From NCBI GenBank assembly GCA_035306605.1, contig DATGNR010000047.1: 64,000 nucleotides of DNA. One strand, given 5' to 3'. The position numbers were made by a program, and so were the translations under genes. The stretch's first letter is position 1. Each line of letters opens with the position of its first letter. Of this stretch, positions 1-8,374 are shown piece by piece. This DNA is from Xanthomarina sp035306605 (lineage in GTDB: Bacteria; Bacteroidota; Bacteroidia; Flavobacteriales; Flavobacteriaceae). The notes beneath the pieces are model-generated. The model had not been told where the DNA came from, ran no database searches, and saw nothing but the letters and a program-made list of their open reading frames with translations.

Positions 1-858
1 TAAGTGTTTGAAATATTGACCAAAATTCTTTTTAGCTATAAAAAATTTGGACGGCATAATCCCTTCTAAATTGATATTTTTTCTAATTTCTTCAATGGTA
101 TTCCCTTCACAAAACTCCAAATGTTTCCATTTTTCAGGCTCAATATAGAAGAAGTTTTCACGTTCTTTATAGTTGGATTTATTGGTGGTCCGCCATTTTT
201 CTAAAAAAGCTTCTTTATCCTGAACTTCAATGTTATGTCCCCAATTATCTAATTTTAATACCAGTTCCGCCTCATCCCGAGCAATACTTTCATGCAGTAG
301 AATATTTTGCGTGTAAACAATACGCTTTCGGGTATTTCTACCCACTTTATAATTCGGGTAATTGGAGGCAATAATTCCGCGTGTTGGCTCTTTAATAAAT
401 AACACACCATTATCGGTATACTTATATAAATTAATTAAATAGGCAGCAATTTGAATGTTCTTTTTTTCAGGATTATCCAAATAACTATCAAAGCGTCTTA
501 AGTCTTTTACATAGTTGGCAAAATCTACGAAATATTCATCACTATCAATTTGTATTAACCAATTTCCAATACCCATTTTAAGCGACAACATGTGCCTTTC
601 TCGATTTTCATTTTCAATGGCAATTAAATTCGCATCGTAGAAATCATCTTTATACAATTGAATCTTATTATCCACATCAAAAGCTTCCAACCATTCAAAA
701 AAGGCCGGATCCACTTCAAAGGTTTCTCCGGACCACGTTCTGCTCTTATGATCCATAGCAATAAAAATAGCATCCGCTTCCTTATAAACAGGTGGAATGG
801 ATTTTTTTAGTTTATCATAATCATAAGAAAGTAAAAAACCTAAGTGAATTTTTTTCAT
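1..858 (-). CDS. Glycosyltransferase-like protein, 3' end cut by the window edge
   Basis: The frame is open from an ATG at 858 to base 1 (286 codons, no stop), so the gene continues beyond the left edge. The N-terminus MKKIHLGFLLSYDYDKLKKS is followed by a region like a GT-A fold glycosyltransferase: an early strand with ADAIFIAMDHKSR and, near residue 110, the strand WLIQIDSDEYF with a DxD-type motif expected to bind the metal and nucleotide sugar. No signal peptide or membrane segment is visible, so it is probably cytosolic. A TAnnTTTG promoter box on the minus strand lies 24 bases upstream. Its position beside two GT2 genes and amino-sugar genes suggests assembly of a surface polysaccharide. 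The acceptor and sugar are unknown. Confidence 0.7.
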   Translation of the reverse strand, partial: MKKIHLGFLLSYDYDKLKKSIPPVYKEADAIFIAMDHKSRTWSGETFEVDPAFFEWLEAFDVDNKIQLYKDDFYDANLIAIENENRERHMLSLKMGIGNWLIQIDSDEYFVDFANYVKDLRRFDSYLDNPEKKNIQIAAYLINLYKYTDNGVLFIKEPTRGIIASNYPNYKVGRNTRKRIVYTQNILLHESIARDEAELVLKLDNWGHNIEVQDKEAFLEKWRTTNKSNYKERENFFYIEPEKWKHLEFCEGNTIEEIRKNINLEGIMPSKFFIAKKNFGQYFKHL

Positions 859-881
859 CGATAATTGCGGATTATTTTTTA

Positions 882-889
882 CAAATATA
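882..889 (-). promoter_or_regulatory. Bacteroidota -7 promoter box for the glycosyltransferase ending at 858
   Basis: Reads TATATTTG on the minus strand, an exact TAnnTTTG match, 24 bases before the ATG. It is back to back with the plus-strand box at 910-917, so the two divergent genes share an intergenic promoter region. No clear -33 TTG is visible. Confidence 0.5.
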
Positions 890-909
890 GTTTATGCCTT
901 ATAAATAAC

Positions 910-917
910 TACTTTTG
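910..917 (+). promoter_or_regulatory. Bacteroidota -7 promoter box for the glycosyltransferase at 938
   Basis: Reads TACTTTTG, an exact TAnnTTTG match, 20 bases before the ATG at 938. Confidence 0.5.
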
Positions 918-937
918 TCACTTAAATTGTCTTAAAA

Positions 938-1933
938 ATGCCTGAATTAACTGTTATTATGCCAGTTTATAATGGAGAAAGTTTTTTGTCGGAAGCTATT
1001 GATAGCGTTCTAAATCAGACTTTTTCAAATTTTAAACTTTTAATTTTAGATGATAATTCTAAAGATAAAACCTCTAAAATTCTAGAAGAATACAAACAAA
1101 AAGATTCTAGAGTTGAAGTAGTTACAAAAGTGACAAATGTTGGTCCTGCAAATTTAAGGAACGAAGGTATGGCGCTTGCTGAAACGGAATATATTGCTCT
1201 ACTTGATGCTGATGATATTGCGCTTCCTACAAGATTTGAAAAACAAATTGCATTTTTAAAAGACAATAATGAATATGGTGTTTGTGGCACTTGGTTTACT
1301 TTTTTTGGAGATAAAAAAAACAAAAAAGTAAGACACGAGGTAGACCACGAAAGTATTAAAATTCAGATGCTGAATAACTGCTGTATAGGAAATCCAACGG
1401 TAATGTTAAAAAAATCGCATCTAGAAGGATTGCGCTTTGAAAACGAATATGTTCCTGCTGAAGATTATGGACTTTGGAGTCAGTTAACTTTCAAAACTAA
1501 GTTTTATAATATTCCAGAATCCTTATTACTCTACAGGTGGCACCCGAATAATATTAGCCAAAAGAAAGTTGAAAACTTACGAAAAGCTGAAGTTATCATC
1601 AAAAAAAAACAATTAAACCATATCGGGATCCCTATGAATGACGAGCATATGGAGTTCTACTTAAATGCCGTTAGTATTAAAAAAGGACTTTCTAAAAAGG
1701 AAATTAAAAACACCATTGAAGCTTCCAAAAAACTTATCCAACTAAACGCTGAAAAAAATATTTACAAGCAAGATTTATTTATTTCGCATATTGATAAGAC
1801 AATCATAAGAAGCATTAGAAATTGCAAAGAAAACAACCAGGCTTACTATAAATACATTAAGGAAGAATCTGGTTATTATTCTAAAATCTCAACATTAGAC
1901 GCTATAGCACTCTATTTTAAATGTCTATTTTAA
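938..1933 (+). CDS. Family 2 glycosyltransferase
   Basis: A 331-residue protein with the GT2 (GT-A fold) N-terminus: ELTVIMPVYNGESFLSEAI, then LLILDDNSKDKT, and the metal-binding LLDADDIALP near residue 90. GT2 enzymes transfer a sugar from a nucleotide donor to a growing glycan on the cytoplasmic face of the membrane. The C-terminal part (about 210-331) is lysine-rich and has no recognised domain. No membrane segment is seen. The stop codon overlaps the end of the convergent glycosyltransferase at 1925-2842 by nine bases. The sugar specificity cannot be read from the sequence. Confidence 0.88.
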   Translation: MPELTVIMPVYNGESFLSEAIDSVLNQTFSNFKLLILDDNSKDKTSKILEEYKQKDSRVEVVTKVTNVGPANLRNEGMALAETEYIALLDADDIALPTRFEKQIAFLKDNNEYGVCGTWFTFFGDKKNKKVRHEVDHESIKIQMLNNCCIGNPTVMLKKSHLEGLRFENEYVPAEDYGLWSQLTFKTKFYNIPESLLLYRWHPNNISQKKVENLRKAEVIIKKKQLNHIGIPMNDEHMEFYLNAVSIKKGLSKKEIKNTIEASKKLIQLNAEKNIYKQDLFISHIDKTIIRSIRNCKENNQAYYKYIKEESGYYSKISTLDAIALYFKCLF

Positions 1934-2842
1934 GAATTTATACTTAAAGAGCTTTTTATAGTATTTAATCTTTGTTTTAAAGTCTGCCGATTTCAAATAA
2001 GTAGCTATAAAATCTACCTGAACTTCACTAAGTTTTTCACCTGTATATTTTAGTTTTAAAACTTCTGTTGCAGTTGCCTCTTCTAACGACTTGAGTACTT
2101 TGTTCATATTCCTAGATTTGGACTCTGGCGCCACATCTGTAACCTCCTTAAGGTTTATATAAGATGAGTAATTTTTAAAGAAATTAGATTGTAAGGAATA
2201 TACTCCGGCCTCATGCACTCGATAAACTGCCGATTCAAAGTCCATAAAAACTCCTTTTCCGTTCTGTAAAACTAGAATATAAAGAGAATTGTCTTTAGAG
2301 TGTTTTAGTGATTTTAATAATTCTAAATTTAAAGCCTCTTTTTTAAATACAGTTGTTAAAGTTAAGGTGCAATATGGCGAAAAAAGATTATCGTAATCAA
2401 TAGTAGTATTCGCTTCTTGATGATTAAAATTATTAGAAGAATAACTTTTTCCGTTAAAAATTTGATAGTTCGTCCATGATATTACATAATCAGGATTAAC
2501 CTCTAAAAAATCCACTTGCTTTTGAAGCTTTAAGGGATCAGTCCAATAATCATCTCCTTCACATAAAGCAATGTACTTACCTTGTGCTTTTGGAAATAAA
2601 TAATTAGGCCAAATTTTAATGTTTTGGGAATATTGATTTTCAGTTTGAAGTATAGAAACTATCCTACTATCTTTTTTTGCATACTCTTGTATTATTTCAA
2701 CAGTTCTATCTGTTGAAGCATCGTCATGAATAACAATTTCGAAGGAAAAATTAGTTTGTTGAGCAAGAAACCCTTCTAAAGTCTTTTCTAAAAACTTTTC
2801 ATGATTAAAAGTGGTACAACAAATACTTAGTAAGGGCTTCAT
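1925..2842 (-). CDS. Family 2 glycosyltransferase
   Basis: A 305-residue GT2 enzyme. The N-terminus PLLSICCTTFNHEKFLEKTL, the strand FEIVIHDDASTDRT and the motif ALCEGDDYWTDP (about residue 92) are the nucleotide-sugar and metal-binding elements; the CEGDDYW form is common in polysaccharide-cluster transferases. It starts directly at the base after the stop of the acyltransferase gene (TAA then ATG), so it is the third gene of a minus-strand operon with the aminotransferase and acyltransferase. It likely adds a modified amino sugar or the next residue to a surface glycan; that link is inferred from context. Confidence 0.88.
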   Translation of the reverse strand: MKPLLSICCTTFNHEKFLEKTLEGFLAQQTNFSFEIVIHDDASTDRTVEIIQEYAKKDSRIVSILQTENQYSQNIKIWPNYLFPKAQGKYIALCEGDDYWTDPLKLQKQVDFLEVNPDYVISWTNYQIFNGKSYSSNNFNHQEANTTIDYDNLFSPYCTLTLTTVFKKEALNLELLKSLKHSKDNSLYILVLQNGKGVFMDFESAVYRVHEAGVYSLQSNFFKNYSSYINLKEVTDVAPESKSRNMNKVLKSLEEATATEVLKLKYTGEKLSEVQVDFIATYLKSADFKTKIKYYKKLFKYKFLK

Positions 2843-3481
2843 TTAATTAACCTCTTTTATTTTCCTTGCCGGATTACCAACAAGCACACATTTTTCTGGA
2901 AAAGATTTGGTGACATTCGATTTTGATCCAATTATACAATCGTCGCCAATACTTAATTTTAAAGGAATTACTAAGGCGTTCATTCCTAGTAAAACTCGTT
3001 TTCCTAAGCTACAATATGAGCCAACCATAGCCATAGAAGACATATAACAAGCATCTCCTAAAGTTGCATGATGCGCTACCAAACTATTAAAGTCTATAAC
3101 ACAATCATTTCCTAGTTTGCAGTTGGTGCTAATTTTTGCGTTTAAATGAATAAAGCAACCTTGACCTAAAACTGCGGAAGGACTAATAAAAGCTCTTGGG
3201 TGAATTAAATTAGGGGTAATTCCTCCAAAACTTCTAAGTTTTGAAGCAATTTCGTTTCGCAGTTTGTTGTTCCCCATAGTTACCGTAAAGTTTTTCCCTT
3301 TAATTTCTGTGGTGTATAAGTCTTCTGTACAACCAATAATAGGAAAACCCATTACCGACTCTCCTACTCGATCATTATTATAATGATATAAGCCTTTTAT
3401 ATTAAAACCACAATCCAAAGCAAGTTCTATTATAACTTCTGTATAATTACCAACCCCTATTAAATACAAGTCTTTTTGCAT
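2843..3481 (-). CDS. NeuD/PglD-family sugar O- or N-acyltransferase
   Basis: A 212-residue protein. Residues 1-80 form a Rossmann-like sugar-binding domain (MQKDLYLIGVGNYTEVI). Residues 95-205 form a left-handed beta helix of hexapeptide repeats (for example CFIHLNAKISTNCKLGNDCV). The segment SLVAHHATLGDAC carries the histidine that acts as catalytic base in PglD. The family transfers an acetyl group from acetyl-CoA to an amino sugar. Its start overlaps the stop of the upstream aminotransferase by one base (TGATG), so the two are translationally coupled. The pair resembles the PglE/PglD steps of bacillosamine-type sugar synthesis, though O-acetylation is not excluded. Confidence 0.85.
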   Translation of the reverse strand: MQKDLYLIGVGNYTEVIIELALDCGFNIKGLYHYNNDRVGESVMGFPIIGCTEDLYTTEIKGKNFTVTMGNNKLRNEIASKLRSFGGITPNLIHPRAFISPSAVLGQGCFIHLNAKISTNCKLGNDCVIDFNSLVAHHATLGDACYMSSMAMVGSYCSLGKRVLLGMNALVIPLKLSIGDDCIIGSKSNVTKSFPEKCVLVGNPARKIKEVN

Positions 3482-4557
3482 CAGCTTAATTTTTCTTTAA
3501 CAATGGTACTTATGGTATCTATTTGTTCTTTGGTTAAATCATAAAACAAAGGTAAACATAGTATTCTTTTAGAAATAGATTCTGCAATTGGCATTTCCTG
3601 GCCCTGCAAGTAGTTAACCGTATTTAAAGCAGGATAAAAATACCTTCTAGGAAAAATATTAGCATGATTCAAACCTTCTATAACCCGTAATAATTGCGCT
3701 TCATTTTCAAACAACACAGGAATATAGGAATAATTATACTTGGTGTTTTCTAATATTTTTTGAAAACCTAAAGAGGTATTCTTTAAAAGCTCTTTATAAT
3801 GTGCATAGGCAGCTTTTCTTTTCTCTATGATTTGATCAATATATGGCAAAATAGTTAAACCCATGGCACCTTGAAGCTCACTCATTTTAGCGTTTATTCC
3901 TAAACCGTGAAAAGCTTCTGGCCCGTTATGTCCAAAGTTATGAAGGTGATACATGTGTTCATGAAGCGTTTCATTATTAGTAAAAAGCGCTCCTCCTTCA
4001 CCTGTATGAAATATTTTGGTTGCATGAAAACTACAGGTACTTATGTCACCGTAGCTAAATATAGATTTTCCCTTATGCTCCACACCAAAAGCATGAGCAG
4101 CATCATAAATAGTTTTTAGTCCGTGTTTATTTGCAATACCCTCAATAGCTTCTACGTCACAGGGATTACCAAAAACATGGGTTGCAATAATGGCTTTGGT
4201 ATCTTCTGTAATTGCAGCTTCTATCTTAGTAGCATCTATATTATAAGTTTCACTATCTATATCAACAAAAACAGGCTTACAATTTTCCCAAACAATACTA
4301 GAGGCTGTTGCAATATAACTAAACGGGGTAGTGATTATTTCACCTCTCAACCCTAATCCTTTAATGGCTAATTGCAATGGTAAAGTCCCATTGGTAGTAG
4401 CTATTATATGGTCAATATGATACTTTTCTTTAATTTGGTTTTCTAGTTCCTTAACTAAATCTCCTCGATTAGTTATCCAAGATGTATCCCATGCTTTTTT
4501 TAATATCGCATTATATTCTTTTTGATCTGGCAAAAAGGTCTTCGTTACATGAATCAT
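3481..4557 (-). CDS. DegT/DnrJ/EryC1/StrS aminotransferase (PLP-dependent)
   Basis: A 358-residue sugar aminotransferase. Visible family marks are TTPFSYIATASSIVWE, ATHVFGNPCDVEAIE, the aspartate of TIYDAAHAFGVEH that contacts the PLP ring nitrogen, and the active-site lysine in SFHATKIFHTGEGG (about residue 183). These enzymes move an amino group from glutamate to a 3- or 4-keto nucleotide sugar. It heads the minus-strand operon with the acyltransferase and a glycosyltransferase. A TATCTTTG box lies at 4587-4594, 30 bases upstream. The exact keto sugar is unknown; a PglE- or WecE-like role is inferred. Confidence 0.9.
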   Translation of the reverse strand: MIHVTKTFLPDQKEYNAILKKAWDTSWITNRGDLVKELENQIKEKYHIDHIIATTNGTLPLQLAIKGLGLRGEIITTPFSYIATASSIVWENCKPVFVDIDSETYNIDATKIEAAITEDTKAIIATHVFGNPCDVEAIEGIANKHGLKTIYDAAHAFGVEHKGKSIFSYGDISTCSFHATKIFHTGEGGALFTNNETLHEHMYHLHNFGHNGPEAFHGLGINAKMSELQGAMGLTILPYIDQIIEKRKAAYAHYKELLKNTSLGFQKILENTKYNYSYIPVLFENEAQLLRVIEGLNHANIFPRRYFYPALNTVNYLQGQEMPIAESISKRILCLPLFYDLTKEQIDTISTIVKEKLS

Positions 4558-4586
4558 GGAGGGTTCCGATTAATTATCTTAATTGT

Positions 4587-4594
4587 CAAAGATA
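4587..4594 (-). promoter_or_regulatory. Promoter box for the aminotransferase operon
   Basis: Minus-strand TATCTTTG, an exact TAnnTTTG match, 30 bases before the ATG at 4557. It is divergent from the box at 4622-4629. Confidence 0.55.
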
Positions 4595-4621
4595 AAGGCT
4601 TTACTATTACTACACAATTAT

Positions 4622-4629
4622 TATTTTTG
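4622..4629 (+). promoter_or_regulatory. Promoter box for the threonylcarbamoyl-AMP synthase gene
   Basis: TATTTTTG, an exact TAnnTTTG match, ending only four bases before the ATG at 4634. Transcription would begin at or just before the start codon, so the mRNA is likely leaderless. This rules out the in-frame ATG at 4583. Confidence 0.55.
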
Positions 4630-4633
4630 TACT

Positions 4634-5200
4634 ATGAATGCACAGCAAGAAATAAAAAAAGCCGTTGAAACGCTTAAGCAAGGCGGAGTAATACTTTACC
4701 CTACAGATACAGTTTGGGGAATTGGTTGCGATGCAACAAATGCTGAGGCTGTTGATAAAATATTTAAGCTCAAACAAAGAAGCGACAGTAAAGCTCTAAT
4801 TTGTTTGGTTGCAGACGATAGAATGCTAAAAAAATACATTAAAAACATTCCAGATGCCGCTTATGACATCATGGATATCGAGAATACCCCTATTACTATT
4901 ATCTACGATGACCCTCAAAATTTAGCACAAAATTTAATTGCTAAAGACAATTCCATTGGTATTAGAATTCCGGATAACGACTTTTGTTTTCAGTTACTAC
5001 GAAAATTCAACGGAGCCATTGTATCAACCTCAGCAAATATTTCTGGACAACCCACTCCAAAATCCTTTAAAGAAATACATGAAGACATTTTAAAAGGTGT
5101 GGACTATGTTGTAAATTTGCCTGACGAAAAATTAGGTACTAAACCATCAGCAATTATTAAATTAAGTAAAGATGGAAAAGTACAAGTTATACGACCATAA
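4634..5200 (+). CDS. tsaC: L-threonylcarbamoyladenylate synthase (TsaC/Sua5/YrdC family)
   Basis: A 188-residue YrdC-fold protein that makes threonylcarbamoyl-AMP from threonine, bicarbonate and ATP for the t6A37 modification of tRNAs. Seen in the sequence: GGVILYPTDTVWGIGCDA near the N-terminus, KQRSDSKALICLVADD with the KR/K residues of the active site, SIGIRIPDNDFCFQLL, and GAIVSTSANISGQPTP. It is the short form without the Sua5 C-terminal domain. I chose ATG 4634 instead of 4583 because a promoter box lies between them and the extra 17 residues do not resemble the family. It precedes cca, another tRNA-maturation gene. Confidence 0.93.
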   Translation: MNAQQEIKKAVETLKQGGVILYPTDTVWGIGCDATNAEAVDKIFKLKQRSDSKALICLVADDRMLKKYIKNIPDAAYDIMDIENTPITIIYDDPQNLAQNLIAKDNSIGIRIPDNDFCFQLLRKFNGAIVSTSANISGQPTPKSFKEIHEDILKGVDYVVNLPDEKLGTKPSAIIKLSKDGKVQVIRP

Positions 5201-5267
5201 AACTTCAATTTTCAATAACTTAATTCAGTTTAAAATTAGTTGAAATTTGGACACTGGAATTTAACCA

Positions 5268-6692
5268 ATGAATCACAAACAAGCCTTAACCCATCCAATC
5301 TTTAAGATTATTTCAAAGTCTGCAAAAGAACTTCAACTTGATGCTTATGTTATTGGTGGCTTTGTACGCGATTACCTCCTACAACGAGGTTCGGCAAAAG
5401 ATATTGACATCGTAGCTGTTGGGTCTGGAATTGAGTTAGCAAAACAAGTAGCTAAAAATTTACCTAATAAACCCAAAGTTCAAGTTTTTAAAACCTACGG
5501 AACTGCCATGTTGCGTTTTGAAGATATTGAAATTGAATTTGTTGGAGCTCGAAAAGAAAGCTATAATGAAGACAGCAGAAACCCTGTAGTTGAAAATGGA
5601 ACTCTTGAAGATGATCAAAATCGTCGCGATTTTACTATAAATGCTTTGGCAATAGCCGTAACTGAAGATAAGTTTGGAGAATTACTTGATCCTTTTAATG
5701 GCATTCAAGATTTAAAAAAAGGTGTTATTCGCACTCCTTTAAACCCAGATATCACATATAGTGACGACCCATTGCGCATGATGCGAGCCATACGGTTTGC
5801 TACTCAATTAAATTTTCAAATTGAAGATGCATCACTAAAGGCTATTTCTAAAAACAAAGAGCGCATAAAAATAATAACCAAAGAACGTATTGTAGTAGAA
5901 TTAAATAAAATCATAGAAAGCAAACAGCCTTCCATAGGATTTTTACTGCTAGATAAAACTGGTTTATTAGAATATATTTTACCTGAATTAACCGCATTAA
6001 AAGGTATTGACGAAATAGAAGGTCAAAGACATAAAGATAACTTTTATCATACCTTAGAAGTAGTCGATAATATTTGTAAAACCACAGACAACCTATGGTT
6101 GCGCTGGGCCGCTTTACTACATGATATTGGAAAAGCACCAACCAAGAGGTTTGATAAAAAAATTGGATGGACCTTTCATGCACATGAATTTAAGGGATCT
6201 AAAATGGTATATCATTTATTTAAGCGTTTAAAAATGCCCTTAAATGACAAAATGAAATTTGTCCAAAAAATGGTTCTCATGAGTTCAAGACCGATTGTAA
6301 TTGCTGAAGATATGGCAACAGATTCAGCTGTTAGAAGATTGGTTTTCGACGCTGGTAAACATATAGAAGATTTAATGACTCTTTGCGAAGCTGATATTAC
6401 AACCAAGAACCCTAAAAAGTTTAAAAAATATCATAACAACTTTAAAATAGTTCGTCAGAGAATCGAAGAAGTTGAAGAGCGAGATCATGTTAGAAATTTT
6501 CAACCTCCAGTTACAGGTGAGGAAATTATGAAAGCCTTCAATATAAAACCTTCAAGAGAAATTGGTATCATAAAAGAAACTATTAAAGAAGCCATTTTAG
6601 AAGGAGAGATTCCTAATGAATATGAAGCTGCTTTTCAATTAATGCTAAAAAAAGGAAAAGCTTTAGGCTTAACTCCAACCATTACAAAATGA
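5268..6692 (+). CDS. cca: CCA tRNA nucleotidyltransferase with HD domain
   Basis: A 474-residue class II nucleotidyltransferase. The head domain shows GGFVRDYLLQRGSAKDIDIV with the catalytic DxD, followed by NRRDFTINALAI and DDPLRMMRAIRFATQL, which select CTP and ATP. The HD phosphohydrolase motif LLHDIGKAPTKRF lies near residue 286. The enzyme adds or repairs the 3' CCA end of tRNAs. A pure poly(A) polymerase activity is a formal alternative for this family. The last four bases overlap the start of the heme A synthase gene (ATGA), so the two are translationally coupled. Confidence 0.92.
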   Translation: MNHKQALTHPIFKIISKSAKELQLDAYVIGGFVRDYLLQRGSAKDIDIVAVGSGIELAKQVAKNLPNKPKVQVFKTYGTAMLRFEDIEIEFVGARKESYNEDSRNPVVENGTLEDDQNRRDFTINALAIAVTEDKFGELLDPFNGIQDLKKGVIRTPLNPDITYSDDPLRMMRAIRFATQLNFQIEDASLKAISKNKERIKIITKERIVVELNKIIESKQPSIGFLLLDKTGLLEYILPELTALKGIDEIEGQRHKDNFYHTLEVVDNICKTTDNLWLRWAALLHDIGKAPTKRFDKKIGWTFHAHEFKGSKMVYHLFKRLKMPLNDKMKFVQKMVLMSSRPIVIAEDMATDSAVRRLVFDAGKHIEDLMTLCEADITTKNPKKFKKYHNNFKIVRQRIEEVEERDHVRNFQPPVTGEEIMKAFNIKPSREIGIIKETIKEAILEGEIPNEYEAAFQLMLKKGKALGLTPTITK

Positions 6693-7723
6693 AAGTAAAA
6701 TTTAGACAAACAGTAAAAATAGGATTGGTACTAGTTTATCTAGTTATCATTGCGGGAGCTGTAGTTCGTATGACAGGTTCTGGAATGGGCTGTCCAGATT
6801 GGCCAAAATGTTTTGGATACTACATCCCACCAACTGAACTTTCTGAATTACAATTTAAACCAAACCACGAGTATAAAAAAGGAGTGGTAATTATTGTAGA
6901 CGAAACACTTCAGGTTGCAAAGGAAGATTTTACTTCGGGAGAATCACTTGATTTATCACATTGGAATAAATATACCGCTCACGATTACGCTACCTTTAAT
7001 CCGGTTCACACTTGGGTAGAGTATATCAACAGACTTTCGGGAGCACTTTCTGGAATTCCTATATTAATATTTACCATAATGTCAATATGGCTTTGGAAGG
7101 ATAGAAAACGATATTTATTACTATCTATTTTCACCGTAGTTGCCATGGGATTTCAAGCTTGGTTAGGAAAAACGGTTGTTGACTCAAACTTAGCTCCATT
7201 CAAAATCACTATTCATATGGTTATGGCATTAGTAATTGTTGCCGTCATTTTATATCTAATTTTTATTTCTAAAGAGAAATTCAAATTAGTGAAATTTGAC
7301 CCAGTTTTTAAAAATATCCTCATTTTTGCAACGCTTTTAACTTTAGTTCAAATTGTTTTAGGCACACAAGTTCGCCAACATGTTGATGAACAAGTGAAAG
7401 CTATTGGCTATATAAAATCCATGTGGTTAGACAATCCTACATTAGATTTCTACATACACAGAACACTTTCTATTCTTGTATTAGCTGTTAATGTTTGGCT
7501 TTACTATAAAAACAAAAAACAACATTTGGGCTACACTAAATTAGATTGGGTATTGGTTTGTATAGCGCTAGAAATTGTAACTGGTATGGCCATGTACTAC
7601 CTAGATTTCCCTTTTTCAACACAAACTTTACACCTTGTTATAGCAACAGTCTTAATTGGAATTCAATTCTATATTGTATTAGAAAGTAGTCGTAGAAGTC
7701 AGGACAAAACTGCAATAGCTTAA
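6689..7723 (+). CDS. ctaA: Heme A synthase (COX15/CtaA)
   Basis: A 344-residue integral membrane protein with about eight hydrophobic helices. The first helix is followed by RMTGSGMGCPDWPKCFGYYI, the conserved extracytoplasmic loop with its cysteine pair, and a longer loop of about 60 residues typical of the eukaryotic and Bacteroidota-like form. Conserved histidines in helices (YINRLSGALSG region, FKITIHMVMAL, FYIHRTLSILVL, TLHLVIATVL) are the heme ligands. It oxidises the C8 methyl of heme O to the formyl group of heme A for cytochrome oxidase. It overlaps cca by four bases although the functions differ. Confidence 0.92.
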   Translation: MKVKFRQTVKIGLVLVYLVIIAGAVVRMTGSGMGCPDWPKCFGYYIPPTELSELQFKPNHEYKKGVVIIVDETLQVAKEDFTSGESLDLSHWNKYTAHDYATFNPVHTWVEYINRLSGALSGIPILIFTIMSIWLWKDRKRYLLLSIFTVVAMGFQAWLGKTVVDSNLAPFKITIHMVMALVIVAVILYLIFISKEKFKLVKFDPVFKNILIFATLLTLVQIVLGTQVRQHVDEQVKAIGYIKSMWLDNPTLDFYIHRTLSILVLAVNVWLYYKNKKQHLGYTKLDWVLVCIALEIVTGMAMYYLDFPFSTQTLHLVIATVLIGIQFYIVLESSRRSQDKTAIA

Positions 7724-7733
7724 ACATAAATTA

Positions 7734-7741
7734 TATCTTTG
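7734..7741 (+). promoter_or_regulatory. Promoter box for the pRiA4b ORF-3-like gene
   Basis: TATCTTTG, an exact TAnnTTTG match, 20 bases before the ATG at 7762. Confidence 0.55.
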
Positions 7742-7761
7742 CATATTCTTAAAACAAAAAA

Positions 7762-8280
7762 ATGATTTACAGATTTAGAATTATACTAGACCACGACTCA
7801 GAAGGTGATATATTTAGAGACATTGAAATTCGTGAAACAGATACTTTAGAAGATTTACACAACAGTATTACACAATCTTTTGGATTTGATGGTACTGAAA
7901 TGGCTTCGTTTTATTTAAGCGATGATGAGTGGAATCAAGGTGAAGAAATTTCTTTATTTGATTTAAGTGAAGCATCTAATGAAGTAAAATTAATGGGAAA
8001 CACTCCTATTAATGAAGTAACTAACGAAGACAAAACCCGATTGATTTATATCTACGACTTTTTAAGTATGTGGACTTTTTTAGTGGAATTAGCTGAAATT
8101 GTTGAAGAAGCTCAGGGTACAGATTACCCTAATTTAATGTTTGTTCATGGCCAAATTCCAGATGCAGCACCAGAAAAAACCTTTGAGGCAGAAGATTTTG
8201 AAGATTATAATGATGAGTTTGATGATGATTATGATTTAGACGACTACGACAATCTAAATTTTGACGAGAACTGGAATTAA
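7762..8280 (+). CDS. Plasmid pRiA4b ORF-3-like protein
   Basis: A 172-residue acidic protein. Its N-terminus, MIYRFRIILDHDSEGDIFRD followed by DTLEDLHNSITQSFGFD and MASFYLSDDEWNQGEEISLF, matches the pRiA4b ORF-3 family (sometimes called IS1096 TnpR-like). The last 40 residues are almost all aspartate, glutamate, tyrosine and asparagine (DDDYDLDDYDN). The family is widespread on chromosomes and has no proven function. Despite the name, nothing here suggests a mobile element: there are no inverted repeats and no transposase. The gene has its own promoter box and ends at a strong bidirectional terminator. Confidence 0.85.
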   Translation: MIYRFRIILDHDSEGDIFRDIEIRETDTLEDLHNSITQSFGFDGTEMASFYLSDDEWNQGEEISLFDLSEASNEVKLMGNTPINEVTNEDKTRLIYIYDFLSMWTFLVELAEIVEEAQGTDYPNLMFVHGQIPDAAPEKTFEAEDFEDYNDEFDDDYDLDDYDNLNFDENWN

Positions 8281-8304
8281 TCTTTCACAAGCGAACCTAA
8301 TATA

Positions 8305-8367
8305 GACTTGTATTTTGTTAAGTAGATTGTGTGATTTTCAACACACTATCTTAACAAATTACAAGTC
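8305..8367. terminator. Bidirectional terminator between convergent genes
   Basis: A long imperfect hairpin: the arm starting GACTTGTATTTTGTTAAG pairs with the arm CTTAACAAATTACAAGTC, and GTGTG/CACAC closes the loop. A T-run follows on the plus strand at 8368-8376. It lies between convergent genes ending at 8280 and 8375. Confidence 0.75.
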
Positions 8368-8374
8368 ATTTTTT

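Noticed and set aside
7762..8280. Mobile element, because the family is sometimes called IS1096 TnpR-like or pRiA4b ORF-3
   Set aside because: There are no terminal inverted repeats, target duplications, transposase or plasmid genes nearby, and the family is common on chromosomes.
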